A DNA stretch of 64,000 nucleotides from Streptomyces antnestii (GCF_004005495.1 NZ_RZYA01000025.1:1-64000), one strand, 5' to 3'; shown: positions 22,055 through 30,607, numbered from the stretch's first letter. The notes: generated by a model not told the origin, from the sequence alone. Numbers and translations: made by a program.

Positions 22055-23302
22055 GTGTACCGCTACCGCTGCTATCCGACCGAGGAGCAGGCGGCGCAGT
22101 TGTCGAAGACGTTCGGTGCGTGCCGTTGGGTCTACAACGAGGGGCTGGCGCTGCGGCAGAAGGCGTGGCGTGAGTATCGGGTGTCGGTGGGTTTCGCGGA
22201 GACGTGCCGGGCGTTGACGGGGTGGCGGCAGTCGGTGGAGATGTCGTGGTTGCGTGCGGTGTCGTCGACGGTGCTGCAGCAGCCGTTGCGGCATCTGCAG
22301 GCGGCGTTCCAGGGGTTCTTCGACGGCTCGGCGAAGTATCCGAAGCGGAAGAAGAAGGGGCGTTCGCCCGATTCGGCGACGTATATGCGTACGGGTTTCA
22401 GCTGGAGGGAGGATCCGGAGCGGCCGGGGACGAGGGCGGTGAAGCTTGCTCTGCAGCGCGAGCCGTTGGATGTGCGGTGGTCGCGGCCGCTGCCAGCCGG
22501 TGACACGCCGTTGCGGTTGACGATGTCGCGGGATCGGGCGGGGCGTTTCTTCGTGTCGTTTCTGGTCGAGGAAGTGGTCCCCGCACTGCCTGCGGTGTTC
22601 GTCGCGGGGACGCGGGAGCCGCAGGCGGTGGGGCTTGATCTGGGGTTGGCGTCGTTGGTGACGCTCGATGACGGTACGAAGGTGGATCATCCGCGTCTGC
22701 TGCGGCGGTACCAGGCCAGGCTGAAGCGCTTGCAGCAGGAGCTGCACCGGAAGAAGCTACGGTCACGGAACCGGGAGAAGGTGCGCCTGAAGATCGCGCG
22801 GCTGTACGCGCTGATCAGTGATGTGCGCAGGGACATGCTGGATCAGCTCACCACCCGCCTCGTGCGCGAGAACCAAGTGCTCGTGGTGGAGGATCTGTCT
22901 GTGGCGTCCCTGATGGCTGCGGGGAAGGGAAAGGGCCGGCGGCGTAAGGCCCGGTTGAACGAGGCGATCAGAGATGCGTCGTGGGGCACGTTGTTGCGCA
23001 TGCTCACGTACAAGTGCGAGTGGTACGGGCGGACGCTGGTGGTCGTGGACCGGTTCTTCCCCTCGACGCGGCGGTGTTCCGGGTGTCATGCCGTGGGGCC
23101 GAAGCTGGATGTGTCGGTGCGGCAGTGGGCGTGTACCGAGTGCGGGGCGCAGCATGACCGGGATGAGAACGCGGCGGTGAACCTTCGCGACGAGGGGATG
23201 CGCCTGTACTGGCAGGTCTCGATTTCGTTGCCGCCCGGCAGCAAGGCCCCGGCGTTGATCAAGGCGTCCGAGTTGTCGAAGGAGATTCGACTGGCCGCGT
23301 AG
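22055..23302 (+). CDS. tnpB: TnpB, RNA-guided RuvC nuclease of an IS605-type element
   Basis: The 415-residue protein starts with the OrfB helix-turn-helix (YRYRCYPTEEQAAQLSKTFGACRWVYNEGL) and has a Lys-rich bridge region (KYPKRKKKGRSPD). The RuvC residues are all present: D195 in GLDLGLASL, E279 in VVEDLSV and D370 in HDRDENAAVN. The zinc finger CSGC...CTEC is intact. TnpB proteins cut DNA next to a short target motif using an omega RNA made from the 3-prime end of their own gene, which helps retain the element. GTG 22055 is the first plausible start. The gene lies between tRNA-Thr and msiK. Confidence 0.93.
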   Translation: MYRYRCYPTEEQAAQLSKTFGACRWVYNEGLALRQKAWREYRVSVGFAETCRALTGWRQSVEMSWLRAVSSTVLQQPLRHLQAAFQGFFDGSAKYPKRKKKGRSPDSATYMRTGFSWREDPERPGTRAVKLALQREPLDVRWSRPLPAGDTPLRLTMSRDRAGRFFVSFLVEEVVPALPAVFVAGTREPQAVGLDLGLASLVTLDDGTKVDHPRLLRRYQARLKRLQQELHRKKLRSRNREKVRLKIARLYALISDVRRDMLDQLTTRLVRENQVLVVEDLSVASLMAAGKGKGRRRKARLNEAIRDASWGTLLRMLTYKCEWYGRTLVVVDRFFPSTRRCSGCHAVGPKLDVSVRQWACTECGAQHDRDENAAVNLRDEGMRLYWQVSISLPPGSKAPALIKASELSKEIRLAA

Positions 23303-23448
23303 GGCGGCGACAGCGGTACGGACCGATGGGCCGTCGGCCGGAATGCCTGTGGAGTTCACATGAGACCGTGCGGGCAGTGGGAAACCTGCCGCTCCACGGC
23401 TGTGAACCGTGAAGCAGGAAACGTCGCTCGCCAAGGCGGCAGGGTCAA
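23200..23448 (+). ncRNA. Candidate omega RNA of TnpB
   Basis: Omega RNAs overlap the 3-prime part of tnpB and run to the right end of the element. This stretch can form GGCAG-TGGGAAAC-CTGCC (around 23376-23394) and CACGG-CTGTGAA-CCGTG (around 23396-23412) and ends near GTCAA 23448. Limits and the 5-prime end are guesses by analogy. Confidence 0.4.
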
Positions 23449-23612
23449 TCGGATCGTCCGCACGTCATCAGAGAATTCGAACTCGCCTGCTACTGACAAA
23501 CCCGGATCCGAGCGGTAGCGTCACGGCAGTTCACTACGTGGACTAGACCTCATCCTTCCTTCCACAACGGATCGTCCGGCACGTTCCTGCCGGTGAAGGG
23601 GGCTTCACAGCC
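23303..23612. other. IS right end and msiK promoter region
   Basis: This 310-base stretch contains the structured IS right end to about 23448, then the msiK upstream region with a dre-like site. A 16-base near-identical direct repeat, CGGATCGTCCG(G)CACGT, occurs at about 23450 and 23568. No further gene is visible. Confidence 0.6.
23537..23552. promoter_or_regulatory. Candidate DasR-responsive element upstream of msiK
   Basis: CGTGGACTAGACCTCA matches 11 of 16 dre positions and shares the 14-base core GTGGACTAGACCTC with the nagK site (1861-1874). It lies 61 bases before the msiK start. Confidence 0.65.
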
Positions 23613-24752
23613 ATGGCTACTGTTTCGTTCGACAAGGCGACCCGGATCTACCCGGGCTCCACCAAGCCCGCCGTCGACGGCCTGGAGATCGAGATCGAGG
23701 ACGGCGAGTTCCTCGTCCTGGTCGGTCCGTCCGGCTGCGGCAAGTCGACCTCCCTGCGCATGCTCGCGGGTCTCGAGGACGTGAACGGCGGAGCGATCCG
23801 CATCGGCGACCGCGACGTGACCCACCTGCCGCCCAAGGACCGGGACATCGCCATGGTGTTCCAGAACTACGCGCTCTACCCGCACATGTCCGTCGCCGAC
23901 AACATGGGCTTCGCGCTCAAGATCGCCGGCGTGAACAAGAGCGAGATCCGCCAGAAGGTCGAGGAGGCCGCCAAGATCCTCGACCTGACCGAATACCTGG
24001 ACCGGAAGCCGAAGGCCCTCTCCGGTGGTCAGCGTCAGCGCGTCGCGATGGGCCGCGCCATCGTGCGTGAGCCCCAGGTGTTCCTCATGGACGAGCCGCT
24101 GTCGAACCTCGACGCCAAGCTGCGTGTGTCCACGCGTACGCAGATCGCTTCGCTGCAGCGCCGTCTCGGCATCACCACCGTGTACGTCACGCACGACCAG
24201 GTCGAGGCCATGACGATGGGCGACCGGGTGGCAGTGCTGAAGGACGGGCTGCTGCAGCAGGTGGACTCGCCGCGGAACATGTACGACCGGCCGGCGAACC
24301 TCTTCGTCGCCGGGTTCATCGGCTCCCCGGCGATGAACCTCGTCGAGGTCCCGATCACCGACGGCGGCGTGAAGTTCGGCAACTCGGTCGTGCCGGTGAA
24401 CCGTGAGGCCCTCAAGGCCGCCTCGGACAGGGGCGACCGGACCGTCACGGTCGGCGTCCGCCCGGAGCACTTCGACATCGTCGAGCAGGGCGGCGGCGAG
24501 GCCGCGAAGGCCCTCACGAAGGACAGCGCGGACGCCCCCGCGGGCCTGGCCGTCTCGGTGAACGTCGTCGAGGAACTCGGCGCCGACGGCTACGTCTACG
24601 GCACCGCGCAGGTCGGTGGCGAGGCCAAGGACCTCGTCGTCCGGGTCAACGGCCGCCAGGTCCCGGCGAAGGGCACCGAGCTGCACGTCGTGCCGCGCCC
24701 GGGCGAGACCCACGTCTTCTCCTCCTCGACCGGCGAGCGTCTCACCGACTGA
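23613..24752 (+). CDS. msiK: Multiple-sugar-import ATPase MsiK
   Basis: The 379-residue protein is the shared ATPase that energises many carbohydrate ABC importers in Streptomyces (cellobiose, maltose, xylobiose, chitobiose systems). Walker A GPSGCGKST (38-46), Q-loop FQNYALYPHMSV, signature LSGGQRQR (136 on), Walker B FLMDEP (D160) and the switch VTHDQ are intact. The C-terminal OB-type regulatory domain (VGVRPEHFDIVEQG, VVEELGADGYVYG) is present, as in MalK/UgpC. ATG 23613 follows GAAGGGGG. It lies alone between a dre-like site and a terminator, consistent with serving several loci, including the orphan binder at 383. Confidence 0.96.
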   Translation: MATVSFDKATRIYPGSTKPAVDGLEIEIEDGEFLVLVGPSGCGKSTSLRMLAGLEDVNGGAIRIGDRDVTHLPPKDRDIAMVFQNYALYPHMSVADNMGFALKIAGVNKSEIRQKVEEAAKILDLTEYLDRKPKALSGGQRQRVAMGRAIVREPQVFLMDEPLSNLDAKLRVSTRTQIASLQRRLGITTVYVTHDQVEAMTMGDRVAVLKDGLLQQVDSPRNMYDRPANLFVAGFIGSPAMNLVEVPITDGGVKFGNSVVPVNREALKAASDRGDRTVTVGVRPEHFDIVEQGGGEAAKALTKDSADAPAGLAVSVNVVEELGADGYVYGTAQVGGEAKDLVVRVNGRQVPAKGTELHVVPRPGETHVFSSSTGERLTD

Positions 24753-24772
24753 CGCCCCGTCCGTTTCCGTTG

Positions 24773-24804
24773 TGGAGCCCCGCGCTTCGGTGCGGGGCTC
24801 CACC
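24773..24804 (+). terminator. Hairpin terminator after msiK
   Basis: GTGGAGCCCCGC and GCGGGGCTCCAC form a perfect 12-bp stem with an 8-base loop (GCTTCGGT), 20 bases after the stop. Confidence 0.88.
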
Positions 24805-24978
24805 GCGTCCTGGGCGGTACGGGAGGCGACGTTGTCGACAAATACCCCGGCAGACCGGCCATTTCGAGCCCCGTTCGACCCCCGTACGTCAACACGCGTT
24901 AAACAAAACCGGATTACCCATCCCTCGACCGAGTGACTAAATGTCGCCAAATCATCACCGACCGCTACGCTCACTCGC

Positions 24979-25434
24979 GTGACGCACTCCGCCAACTACA
25001 CCCAGAAGCCGCGCCGAGGCCAGGGCCCCGCCCGCCGCGCCGCCCGCACGCTCGCGTTCGTCCTGCCGGTGATGCTGGTGCTCTCCGGCACACTCGCGGT
25101 CACCCGAGTGAACTGGTCCGGCAGCTCCTCGGACTCGATCCTCACCGCTTCCTCGCAGAACGTCTCGGCCCGCGCCAAGTCGCGCGCCCCGCAGGACGTC
25201 CTGCGCGACAAGCTGCTGCTCGAACTCCAGGAGAAGGACCCCGGTATCGCGCTCACCCACCTCCAGCAGGAGATGCACGAGCGGCCGTCCCTCGCCAAGC
25301 ACTGCGTCTCCCTCGCGCGCGCCCTGGGCCGCGCCGCCGTGCAGGCCTACGGTCCCTCCCGCGCCCAGTCCTTCGCCCGCCCCGTCTGCGACACCGCGTT
25401 CGCCACGGGTGTCGCCACGGCAGCGCGCGGCTGA
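24979..25434 (+). CDS. Hypothetical single-pass membrane or secreted protein
   Basis: This 151-residue protein has a basic N-terminus (QKPRRGQGPARRAAR), one hydrophobic segment TLAFVLPVMLVLSGTLAVT (signal anchor or uncleaved signal) and an outer domain of about 100 residues that is mainly helical (APQDVLRDKLLLELQEKDPGIALTHLQQEM). Two cysteines (in KHCVSL and PVCDTAF) could form a disulfide. No named family is recognised. GTG 24979 fits the gene-like codon bias and precedes the signal. It lies between msiK and a sugar nucleotidyltransferase gene, but a separate promoter is likely because msiK has its own terminator. Confidence 0.72.
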   Translation: MTHSANYTQKPRRGQGPARRAARTLAFVLPVMLVLSGTLAVTRVNWSGSSSDSILTASSQNVSARAKSRAPQDVLRDKLLLELQEKDPGIALTHLQQEMHERPSLAKHCVSLARALGRAAVQAYGPSRAQSFARPVCDTAFATGVATAARG

Positions 25435-25486
25435 CGCCTCACGCCCTTCACGGCCGGCCGGGAAGGGGCCGACGTACAGTGCGGGC

Positions 25487-26251
25487 ATGACGAGCGCCCA
25501 GGCCCCAGACCAGGCCCCTGATCCGCACGCGCACAGCCCGCACCACCCCACACAGGCCGTCGTCCTGGCCGGCGGCCAGGGTTCGCGTCTGCGGCCCTAC
25601 ACCGACGACCGGCCCAAGCCGATGGTCGAGATCCCCGGCACCGGGACCCCGATCATCGGCCATCAGCTTGCCTGGCTGGCGCGCGAGGGCGTGACCGACG
25701 CGGTCGTCTCCTGCGGGCATCTCGCCGAGGTGCTCCAGGAGTGGCTCGACGGGGCCGAACTCCCCCTGCGCGTCACCACGGTGGTCGAGAAGGAACCCCT
25801 CGGCCGTGGCGGCGGCCTCAAGTACGCCGCCGCCCACCTGCCGCACCCCGACCGCCCCTGGTACGCGACGAACGGCGACATCTGGACCCGGTTCTCGCTG
25901 CGCGAGATGGCCGACTTCCACGCCGAGCGCGACGCCACCGCGACCCTCGCCCTGGCCCGCCCCCGCATCCCGTGGGGCGCCGTCGAGACGGACGCGTTCG
26001 GCCACATCACGGACTTCGTCGAGGCGCCGCCGTCCCCGTATCTGATCAATGCGGGTGTCTACGTCTTCTCCCCCGCCTTCACGGGCCTGCTCCCGGACCG
26101 CGGTGACCACGAGCGCACCACGTTCCCGCGTCTGGCCCGCGCCAAGCGCCTGGCCGGCTTCCCGATCCCGCAGGGCGCGTACTGGCGGGCCATCGACACG
26201 GCGAAGGACCTCACCGAGGCCGCGAAGGAGCTGTCCGCGCCGGGCCGTTGA
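25487..26251 (+). CDS. Sugar-phosphate nucleotidyltransferase
   Basis: The 254-residue protein is a GT-A fold nucleotidyltransferase with the signature VVLAGGQGSRLRPYTDDRPKPMVEIPG, followed by GTPIIGHQLAWLAREGVTDAVVSCGHL, EKEPLGRGGGLKYA and NGDIWT (metal/nucleotide Asp). The pattern is that of mannose-1-P guanylyl- or glucose-1-P thymidylyl-type transferases; the nucleotide and sugar cannot be read. It lacks the C-terminal left-handed beta-helix of longer members. The product may feed glycan or wall polymer synthesis. ATG 25487 precedes a short Pro/His-rich leader. A perfect hairpin follows. Confidence 0.87.
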   Translation: MTSAQAPDQAPDPHAHSPHHPTQAVVLAGGQGSRLRPYTDDRPKPMVEIPGTGTPIIGHQLAWLAREGVTDAVVSCGHLAEVLQEWLDGAELPLRVTTVVEKEPLGRGGGLKYAAAHLPHPDRPWYATNGDIWTRFSLREMADFHAERDATATLALARPRIPWGAVETDAFGHITDFVEAPPSPYLINAGVYVFSPAFTGLLPDRGDHERTTFPRLARAKRLAGFPIPQGAYWRAIDTAKDLTEAAKELSAPGR

Positions 26252-26280
26252 GGTCCGTCCGAGTCCATCCGAGTACGTGG

Positions 26281-26313
26281 AAGGGGCCCGCACACGTGGT
26301 GTGCGGGCCCCTT
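26281..26313. terminator. Hairpin between two convergent genes
   Basis: AAGGGGCCCGCACAC and GTGTGCGGGCCCCTT form a perfect 15-bp stem with a 3-base loop. It can serve both the nucleotidyltransferase gene and the DoxX gene. Confidence 0.9.
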
Positions 26314-26331
26314 GCGCGTACGGAGAGCGGA

Positions 26332-28017
26332 TCAGCCGCCGAGGACTCCGCCGAGGAGGCCCGAGTTCTTGTCGCCTCCGCCGGAGCCGCCGCTGCTGCT
26401 GTCCGAGCCGCCGGTGCCGCCACCGGCGCCCGTGCCGCCGCCCGAGCTGGGCCCGCTGCTGGTCGCCGGGGGCTGCTGGGCCGGCGGGGCGGACCGCGGG
26501 GGCGCCTGGCCGGTGCCCTGCGTCTGGCTGGGCTGGCCCGCGCCGCTCGTCGTGGGGGCGGCGCCGGGGGAGCTGGCAGCGCCGGACGGCTTGGCCGAAG
26601 TAGCGCCCTGCGTCGGCGTGTTGGGCGCAGCCGAGTGAGTCGGGCGGTGTTGCTTGTGGCCGGGCTCGGACGGGAGCGGGGAGCCGGGCAGTTCGTTGCG
26701 CGGGGCCTCGCCGGGGCCGGGGGCCGTGACCCGGCCCGCGTCCCGTACGGCGCCGCCGAGCAGCGAGCCGATGAGCAGGGTGAGGCCGACGACGACGGTC
26801 GTGACGACGGCGCCGCGGCGGAGCACGTACCGGCGCAGCTCCCACAGTTCGGCGCGCGGGCCGAGGCGGCGCCAGGCGCCGCCCGCGAGGCGGCCGTCGA
26901 CGGAGTAGACGGGCGCGCCGGCGATGATCAGCGGGGACCAGGCGGCGAGGTAGATGATGTCGGGCGCGTCGTAGGCGGGCACCGTCTTCCAGCTGACGGT
27001 GACGATGAGGGCGGCCGACAGGAGTACGCCGAAGACGGCCGCGACGCGCTGCCAGAGGCCGAGGACGGTGAGCACGCCGACGACGACCTGGAGGAAGGCG
27101 ATGCAGAGTCCGGCACCGACGGGATGCTGGAGGGCGAAGTCGCGCAGGGGTTCGGCGAGGGCCCACGGGTGCAGCGAGTTGAGCCACTTGACCATGGAGC
27201 CGCGGTCGCCGCCGTCGAAGTAGACGGGGTCGCAGAGCTTGCCCATGCCGGCGTAGATGGAGATGAAGCCGAGGAAGACGCGGAGGGGGAGGAGGACGAC
27301 GCCGAGGTTCATGCGGCGGCCGGGGTAGTAGGCGTGGCGCACCGGGTCGGCGCCGTGCCGCCGGGCGGCAGCGCCCTTGTCCCCGTCGTCGAAACCGTCG
27401 TCGAAACCGTCATCGAACCCGTCGCCGAACCCGTCGCCGGTCAACTCGTCGTTGCCGTACGGGGGTTGCTGGTAGGGGGCCTCTTCGAAGGCGCTGCCCG
27501 CCTGGCGCATCTGCTGCGGGAGGAGCCGGGTGCCCCGGTCGGTGACGGTGGGCAGTTCGCCGGTGACGTCGTCCGCGAGGTCGGTGTCGAGGTCGATGCG
27601 CGGGATGACCTGGGTGGCGCCGCCGTCCCCGCCCTCGAAGTCACGGCGGGGCAGCGTGCTTTCGCCGGCTCTGCGGGCCGCCTGGAGGAGGCCGGTGGCC
27701 CCGGGGTCGCCGGGCGCGGACCTGCCGCTCCAGACGACCGGGGCGCGCCGGCGTGCGGCGGCGGCGCCGACGACGGGGATGCGGGCGGTCTGGTCGAGGG
27801 AGCCCAGGTGCCGTGAGATGCGGGGGGACTGCGCCTGCTGCTCCCTCGGGAGCTGCACGCGGAAACTCGCGTGGCTCACGACGACCTGCGCGGGATCGCA
27901 CGGCACCTTCACCATGCTCAGCGCGGGGCCGTCGTCGAATCCGGAATCGAATCCGGGGCCGAATCCGGGCGAGCGGTCCCCCGTAGATGTGCGGGGTGTT
28001 CTGGTGTCCACACTCAT
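26332..28017 (-). CDS. Large DoxX-family membrane protein
   Basis: The 561-residue protein has a long disordered N-terminus (about 235 residues) containing GFGDGFDDGFDDGFDDG acidic repeats near 205, then a DoxX-type membrane domain (LLPLRVFLGFISIYAGMGKLCDP, LCIAFLQVVVGVLTVLGLWQRVAAVFGVLLSAALIVT, IIYLAAWSPLIIAGA), a further hydrophobic helix VVTTVVVGLTLLIGSLLGGAV and a Pro/Ser/Gly-rich C-terminal tail of about 130 residues. DoxX domains are linked to quinone or thiol redox in other bacteria; function here is unknown. Low-complexity ends make this protein much longer than the usual 130-170-residue DoxX. Confidence 0.83.
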   Translation of the reverse strand: MSVDTRTPRTSTGDRSPGFGPGFDSGFDDGPALSMVKVPCDPAQVVVSHASFRVQLPREQQAQSPRISRHLGSLDQTARIPVVGAAAARRRAPVVWSGRSAPGDPGATGLLQAARRAGESTLPRRDFEGGDGGATQVIPRIDLDTDLADDVTGELPTVTDRGTRLLPQQMRQAGSAFEEAPYQQPPYGNDELTGDGFGDGFDDGFDDGFDDGDKGAAARRHGADPVRHAYYPGRRMNLGVVLLPLRVFLGFISIYAGMGKLCDPVYFDGGDRGSMVKWLNSLHPWALAEPLRDFALQHPVGAGLCIAFLQVVVGVLTVLGLWQRVAAVFGVLLSAALIVTVSWKTVPAYDAPDIIYLAAWSPLIIAGAPVYSVDGRLAGGAWRRLGPRAELWELRRYVLRRGAVVTTVVVGLTLLIGSLLGGAVRDAGRVTAPGPGEAPRNELPGSPLPSEPGHKQHRPTHSAAPNTPTQGATSAKPSGAASSPGAAPTTSGAGQPSQTQGTGQAPPRSAPPAQQPPATSSGPSSGGGTGAGGGTGGSDSSSGGSGGGDKNSGLLGGVLGG

Positions 28018-28103
28018 CTAACCGAGTGATGTGTGTTTAGGACACTGCCTTGACCGTGTGCAAATGTCCGGACCGCGTCAAGATCGCGGCCCGGACCGCC
28101 TGC

Positions 28104-29048
28104 TCAGGCCCTGCGGCGCGACGCCTCGTACAGCACGACGCCCGCGGCCACACCGGCGTTGAGGGATTCCGTGCCGCCCGGCATCGGGATCCGTACGCGG
28201 TAGTCGCAGGTCTCGCCGACGAGGCGGGACAGGCCCTTGCCCTCGCTGCCGACGACGATGACGACGGGCCCGCCGAGGGCTTCGAGGTCACCGACGGTGT
28301 GCTCGCCGTCCGCCGCGAGGCCGACGACGGCGATGCCCGCCTTCTTGTACGCCTCCAGTGCGCGCGTCAGGTTGGTGCAGCGGGCGACGGGCGTACGGGC
28401 GGCGGCGCCCGCGGACGTCTTCCACGCGCCGGCGGTCATGCCGGCCGCGCGGCGCTCGGGCACGACGACGCCGTGGCCGCCGAAGGCGGAGACGGAGCGG
28501 ACGACGGCGCCGAGGTTGCGCGGGTCGGTGACACCGTCGAGCGCGACGATGAGCGGGTCCTCGCCCTGGTCGTAGGCGGCCGCGGCGAGGTCCTCCGCGT
28601 GCGCGTACTCGTACGGCGGGACCTGGAGGACGAGGCCCTGGTGGTTCAGGCCGTTCGTCATGCGGTCGAGCTCGGGGCGGGGGGCCTCCATCAGGTGGAT
28701 GCCGCCGCGCTCACCAGCGAGCTGGAGCGCCTCGCGCACCCGCTCGTCGTTGTCGATGAACTGCTGGACGTAGAGCATCGACGCGGGCACGCCCTCGCGC
28801 AGCGCCTCGACGACGGAGTTGCGCCCGACGACCATCTCGGACGTCCCCTTGCCGCCGCGGCTCTTCAGCGTCGCGGGACGGCGGGCGGCCTGCTTGGCCT
28901 TGGCGTTCGCGATGCGGTTCTTCTTGTGCTTCTTGCGCATCTCGGCGGGCGGCGTGGGACCCTTGCCTTCGAGGCCCTTGCGTCGCTGGCCGCCACTGCC
29001 GACCTGCGCGCCCTTCTTGCCGGACATGCGGCGGTTGTTCGCGGCCAT
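28104..29048 (-). CDS. rlmB: 23S rRNA (guanosine-2251-2-prime-O)-methyltransferase RlmB
   Basis: The 314-residue SPOUT methyltransferase should methylate G2251 of 23S rRNA. It has a basic N-terminal extension (KGAQVGSGGQRRKGLEGKGP, then KKHKKNRIANAKAKQAARR) of the kind common in actinobacterial members, a substrate-binding domain (VVGRNSVVEALREGVPASMLYVQQFIDN) and the SpoU knot motifs NLGAVVRSVSAFGGHGVVVPE, IVVGSEGKGLSRLV and IPMPGGTESLNAGVAAGVVLYE. It lies 99 bases after cysS on the same strand, a conserved neighbourhood. Confidence 0.94.
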   Translation of the reverse strand: MAANNRRMSGKKGAQVGSGGQRRKGLEGKGPTPPAEMRKKHKKNRIANAKAKQAARRPATLKSRGGKGTSEMVVGRNSVVEALREGVPASMLYVQQFIDNDERVREALQLAGERGGIHLMEAPRPELDRMTNGLNHQGLVLQVPPYEYAHAEDLAAAAYDQGEDPLIVALDGVTDPRNLGAVVRSVSAFGGHGVVVPERRAAGMTAGAWKTSAGAAARTPVARCTNLTRALEAYKKAGIAVVGLAADGEHTVGDLEALGGPVVIVVGSEGKGLSRLVGETCDYRVRIPMPGGTESLNAGVAAGVVLYEASRRRA

Positions 29049-29106
29049 GATCTACCTGTCTGTGTGATGCGTGTGGGCGTCTATGTACGTGTGTACGTCT
29101 ATGAAG

Positions 29107-29134
29107 TGTGCCGCCCGGAGGCCCGGGCAGCACA
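29107..29134 (-). terminator. Imperfect hairpin after cysS
   Basis: TGTGC-C-GCCCGG pairs with CCGGGC-A-GCACA, leaving one C-A mismatch and a short loop. It lies 13 bases past the cysS stop and before rlmB, so it may reduce read-through between them. Confidence 0.55.
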
Positions 29135-29147
29135 TTCGCGCAGGTCC

Positions 29148-30548
29148 TCAGCGCGGGCCGAGCGTCCAGCGCGGCCCGGTCGGGCTGTCCTCGATGACGA
29201 GCCCGGACTGGCCGAGCTGGTCGCGGATGGCGTCGGCGGTGGCCCAGTCCTTGCGGGCGCGGGCGGACTCGCGCTGCTCGAGGACGAGCCGTACGAGGGT
29301 GTCGACGGCGCCGTGCAGCTCTTCGCCGCGGTCGCTCTCGCCGGCCCAGTGCGGGTCGAGCGGGTCCAGGCCGAGGACGCCGAGCATGGCGCGCACCTCG
29401 GCGAGGCGGGCGATGGCGGCGTCCTTGTCGTCGGCGGCGAGGGCGCTGTTGCCCTGCCGGACCGTGGTGTGGACGATCGCGAGGGCCTGCGGCACCCCGA
29501 GGTCGTCGTCCATGGCCTCGGCGAAGGCGGGCGGTACCTCGTCGGCGGGGTTGACGGCCTTCCCTGCCATTTCGGTGACCCGCTGCACGAAGCCCTCGAT
29601 CCGCGCGAACGCGGACTCGGCCTCGCGCAGGGCCTCCTCGCTGTACTCGATGGTCGAGCGGTAGTGCGGGGTGCCGAGGTAGTAGCGCAGCACGATCGGG
29701 CGCCACTCCTTGACCATCTCGGACACGAGGACCGAGTTGCCCAGGGACTTCGACATCTTCTCGCCGCTCATGGTGACCCACGAGTTGTGCACCCAGTACG
29801 TGGCGAACTCGTCGCCGAAGGCCTTGGCCTGAGCGATCTCGTTCTCGTGGTGCGGGAAGATCAGGTCGATGCCGCCGCCGTGGATGTCGAAGGCGGTGCC
29901 CAGGTACTTGTGGGCCATGGCTGAGCACTCCAGGTGCCAGCCGGGCCGGCCGCGGCCCCAGGGGGTCTCCCAACTGGGCTCGCCAGGCTTGGCGGCCTTC
30001 CACATCGCGAAGTCGCGGGGGTCGCGCTTGCCGGTCTCGCCGTCGCTCTCCGGCTGGAGCAGGTTGTCCAGTTCCTGGTTGGACAGCTCCAGGTAGCCGG
30101 GGAAGGAGCGCACGTCGAAGTAGACGTTGCCCTCGGACTCGTAGGCGTGGCCGCGCTCGATGAGGCCGCGCATCATCTCGACCATCTCGGTGACGTGCCC
30201 GGTGGCGCGCGGTTCGTACGTGGGCGGCAGGCAGCCGAGGGCGCTGTAACCGTCGTTGAACGCGCGCTCGTTCTCGTACCCGATCGACCACCAGGGCCTG
30301 CCCTGTTCGGCGGCCTTCTTGATGATCTTGTCGTCGATGTCGGTCACGTTCCGCACGAACGTCACTTCGTAGCCGCGGTACGTGAACCAGCGGCGCATGA
30401 TGTCGAAGTTGAGGCCGGACCGGATGTGCCCGATGTGCGGGGCGGCCTGCACGGTCGCACCACAGAGGTAGATCGAGACACAACCCGGTGTCAGCGGGAC
30501 GAAGTCACGGATCTTCCGGGCGCTGGTGTCGTGCAGGCGAATAGTCAC
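29148..30548 (-). CDS. cysS: Cysteinyl-tRNA synthetase
   Basis: The 466-residue class I synthetase charges tRNA-Cys. The zinc/ATP site C in IYLCGATV, the HIGH motif in APHIGHIRSG, a DIDDK segment (VTDIDDKIIKKA), the second zinc region WHLECSAM with HHENE, and KMSKSLG are all intact. A DALR-type anticodon-binding domain and a C-terminal RKDWATADAIRDQLGQSGL helix follow. GTG 30548 (TIRLHDTSARKIRDF) is the natural start; AGGGG is directly adjacent and TACCCT lies 8 bases upstream, so the mRNA may be leaderless. It is followed by rlmB. Confidence 0.95.
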   Translation of the reverse strand: MTIRLHDTSARKIRDFVPLTPGCVSIYLCGATVQAAPHIGHIRSGLNFDIMRRWFTYRGYEVTFVRNVTDIDDKIIKKAAEQGRPWWSIGYENERAFNDGYSALGCLPPTYEPRATGHVTEMVEMMRGLIERGHAYESEGNVYFDVRSFPGYLELSNQELDNLLQPESDGETGKRDPRDFAMWKAAKPGEPSWETPWGRGRPGWHLECSAMAHKYLGTAFDIHGGGIDLIFPHHENEIAQAKAFGDEFATYWVHNSWVTMSGEKMSKSLGNSVLVSEMVKEWRPIVLRYYLGTPHYRSTIEYSEEALREAESAFARIEGFVQRVTEMAGKAVNPADEVPPAFAEAMDDDLGVPQALAIVHTTVRQGNSALAADDKDAAIARLAEVRAMLGVLGLDPLDPHWAGESDRGEELHGAVDTLVRLVLEQRESARARKDWATADAIRDQLGQSGLVIEDSPTGPRWTLGPR

Positions 30549-30607
30549 CCCTCCAGGGTAGTGGGCGCCAAGGGGTGCCGGTTCCCTCCGGGGGTGGGGG
30601 GTGGTAC

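Larger units (their letters stand above)
22055..23448 (+). mobile_element. IS200/IS605-type element carrying only tnpB
   Basis: A tnpB gene without tnpA is followed by a structured right end, GAACCGTGAAGCAGGAA (about 23403) to GTCAA (23444-23448), similar to right ends I recall from other Streptomyces elements of this type. The left end is not defined and lies between the tRNA-Thr gene and 22055. With no TnpA, movement would need a transposase in trans. Confidence 0.7.
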
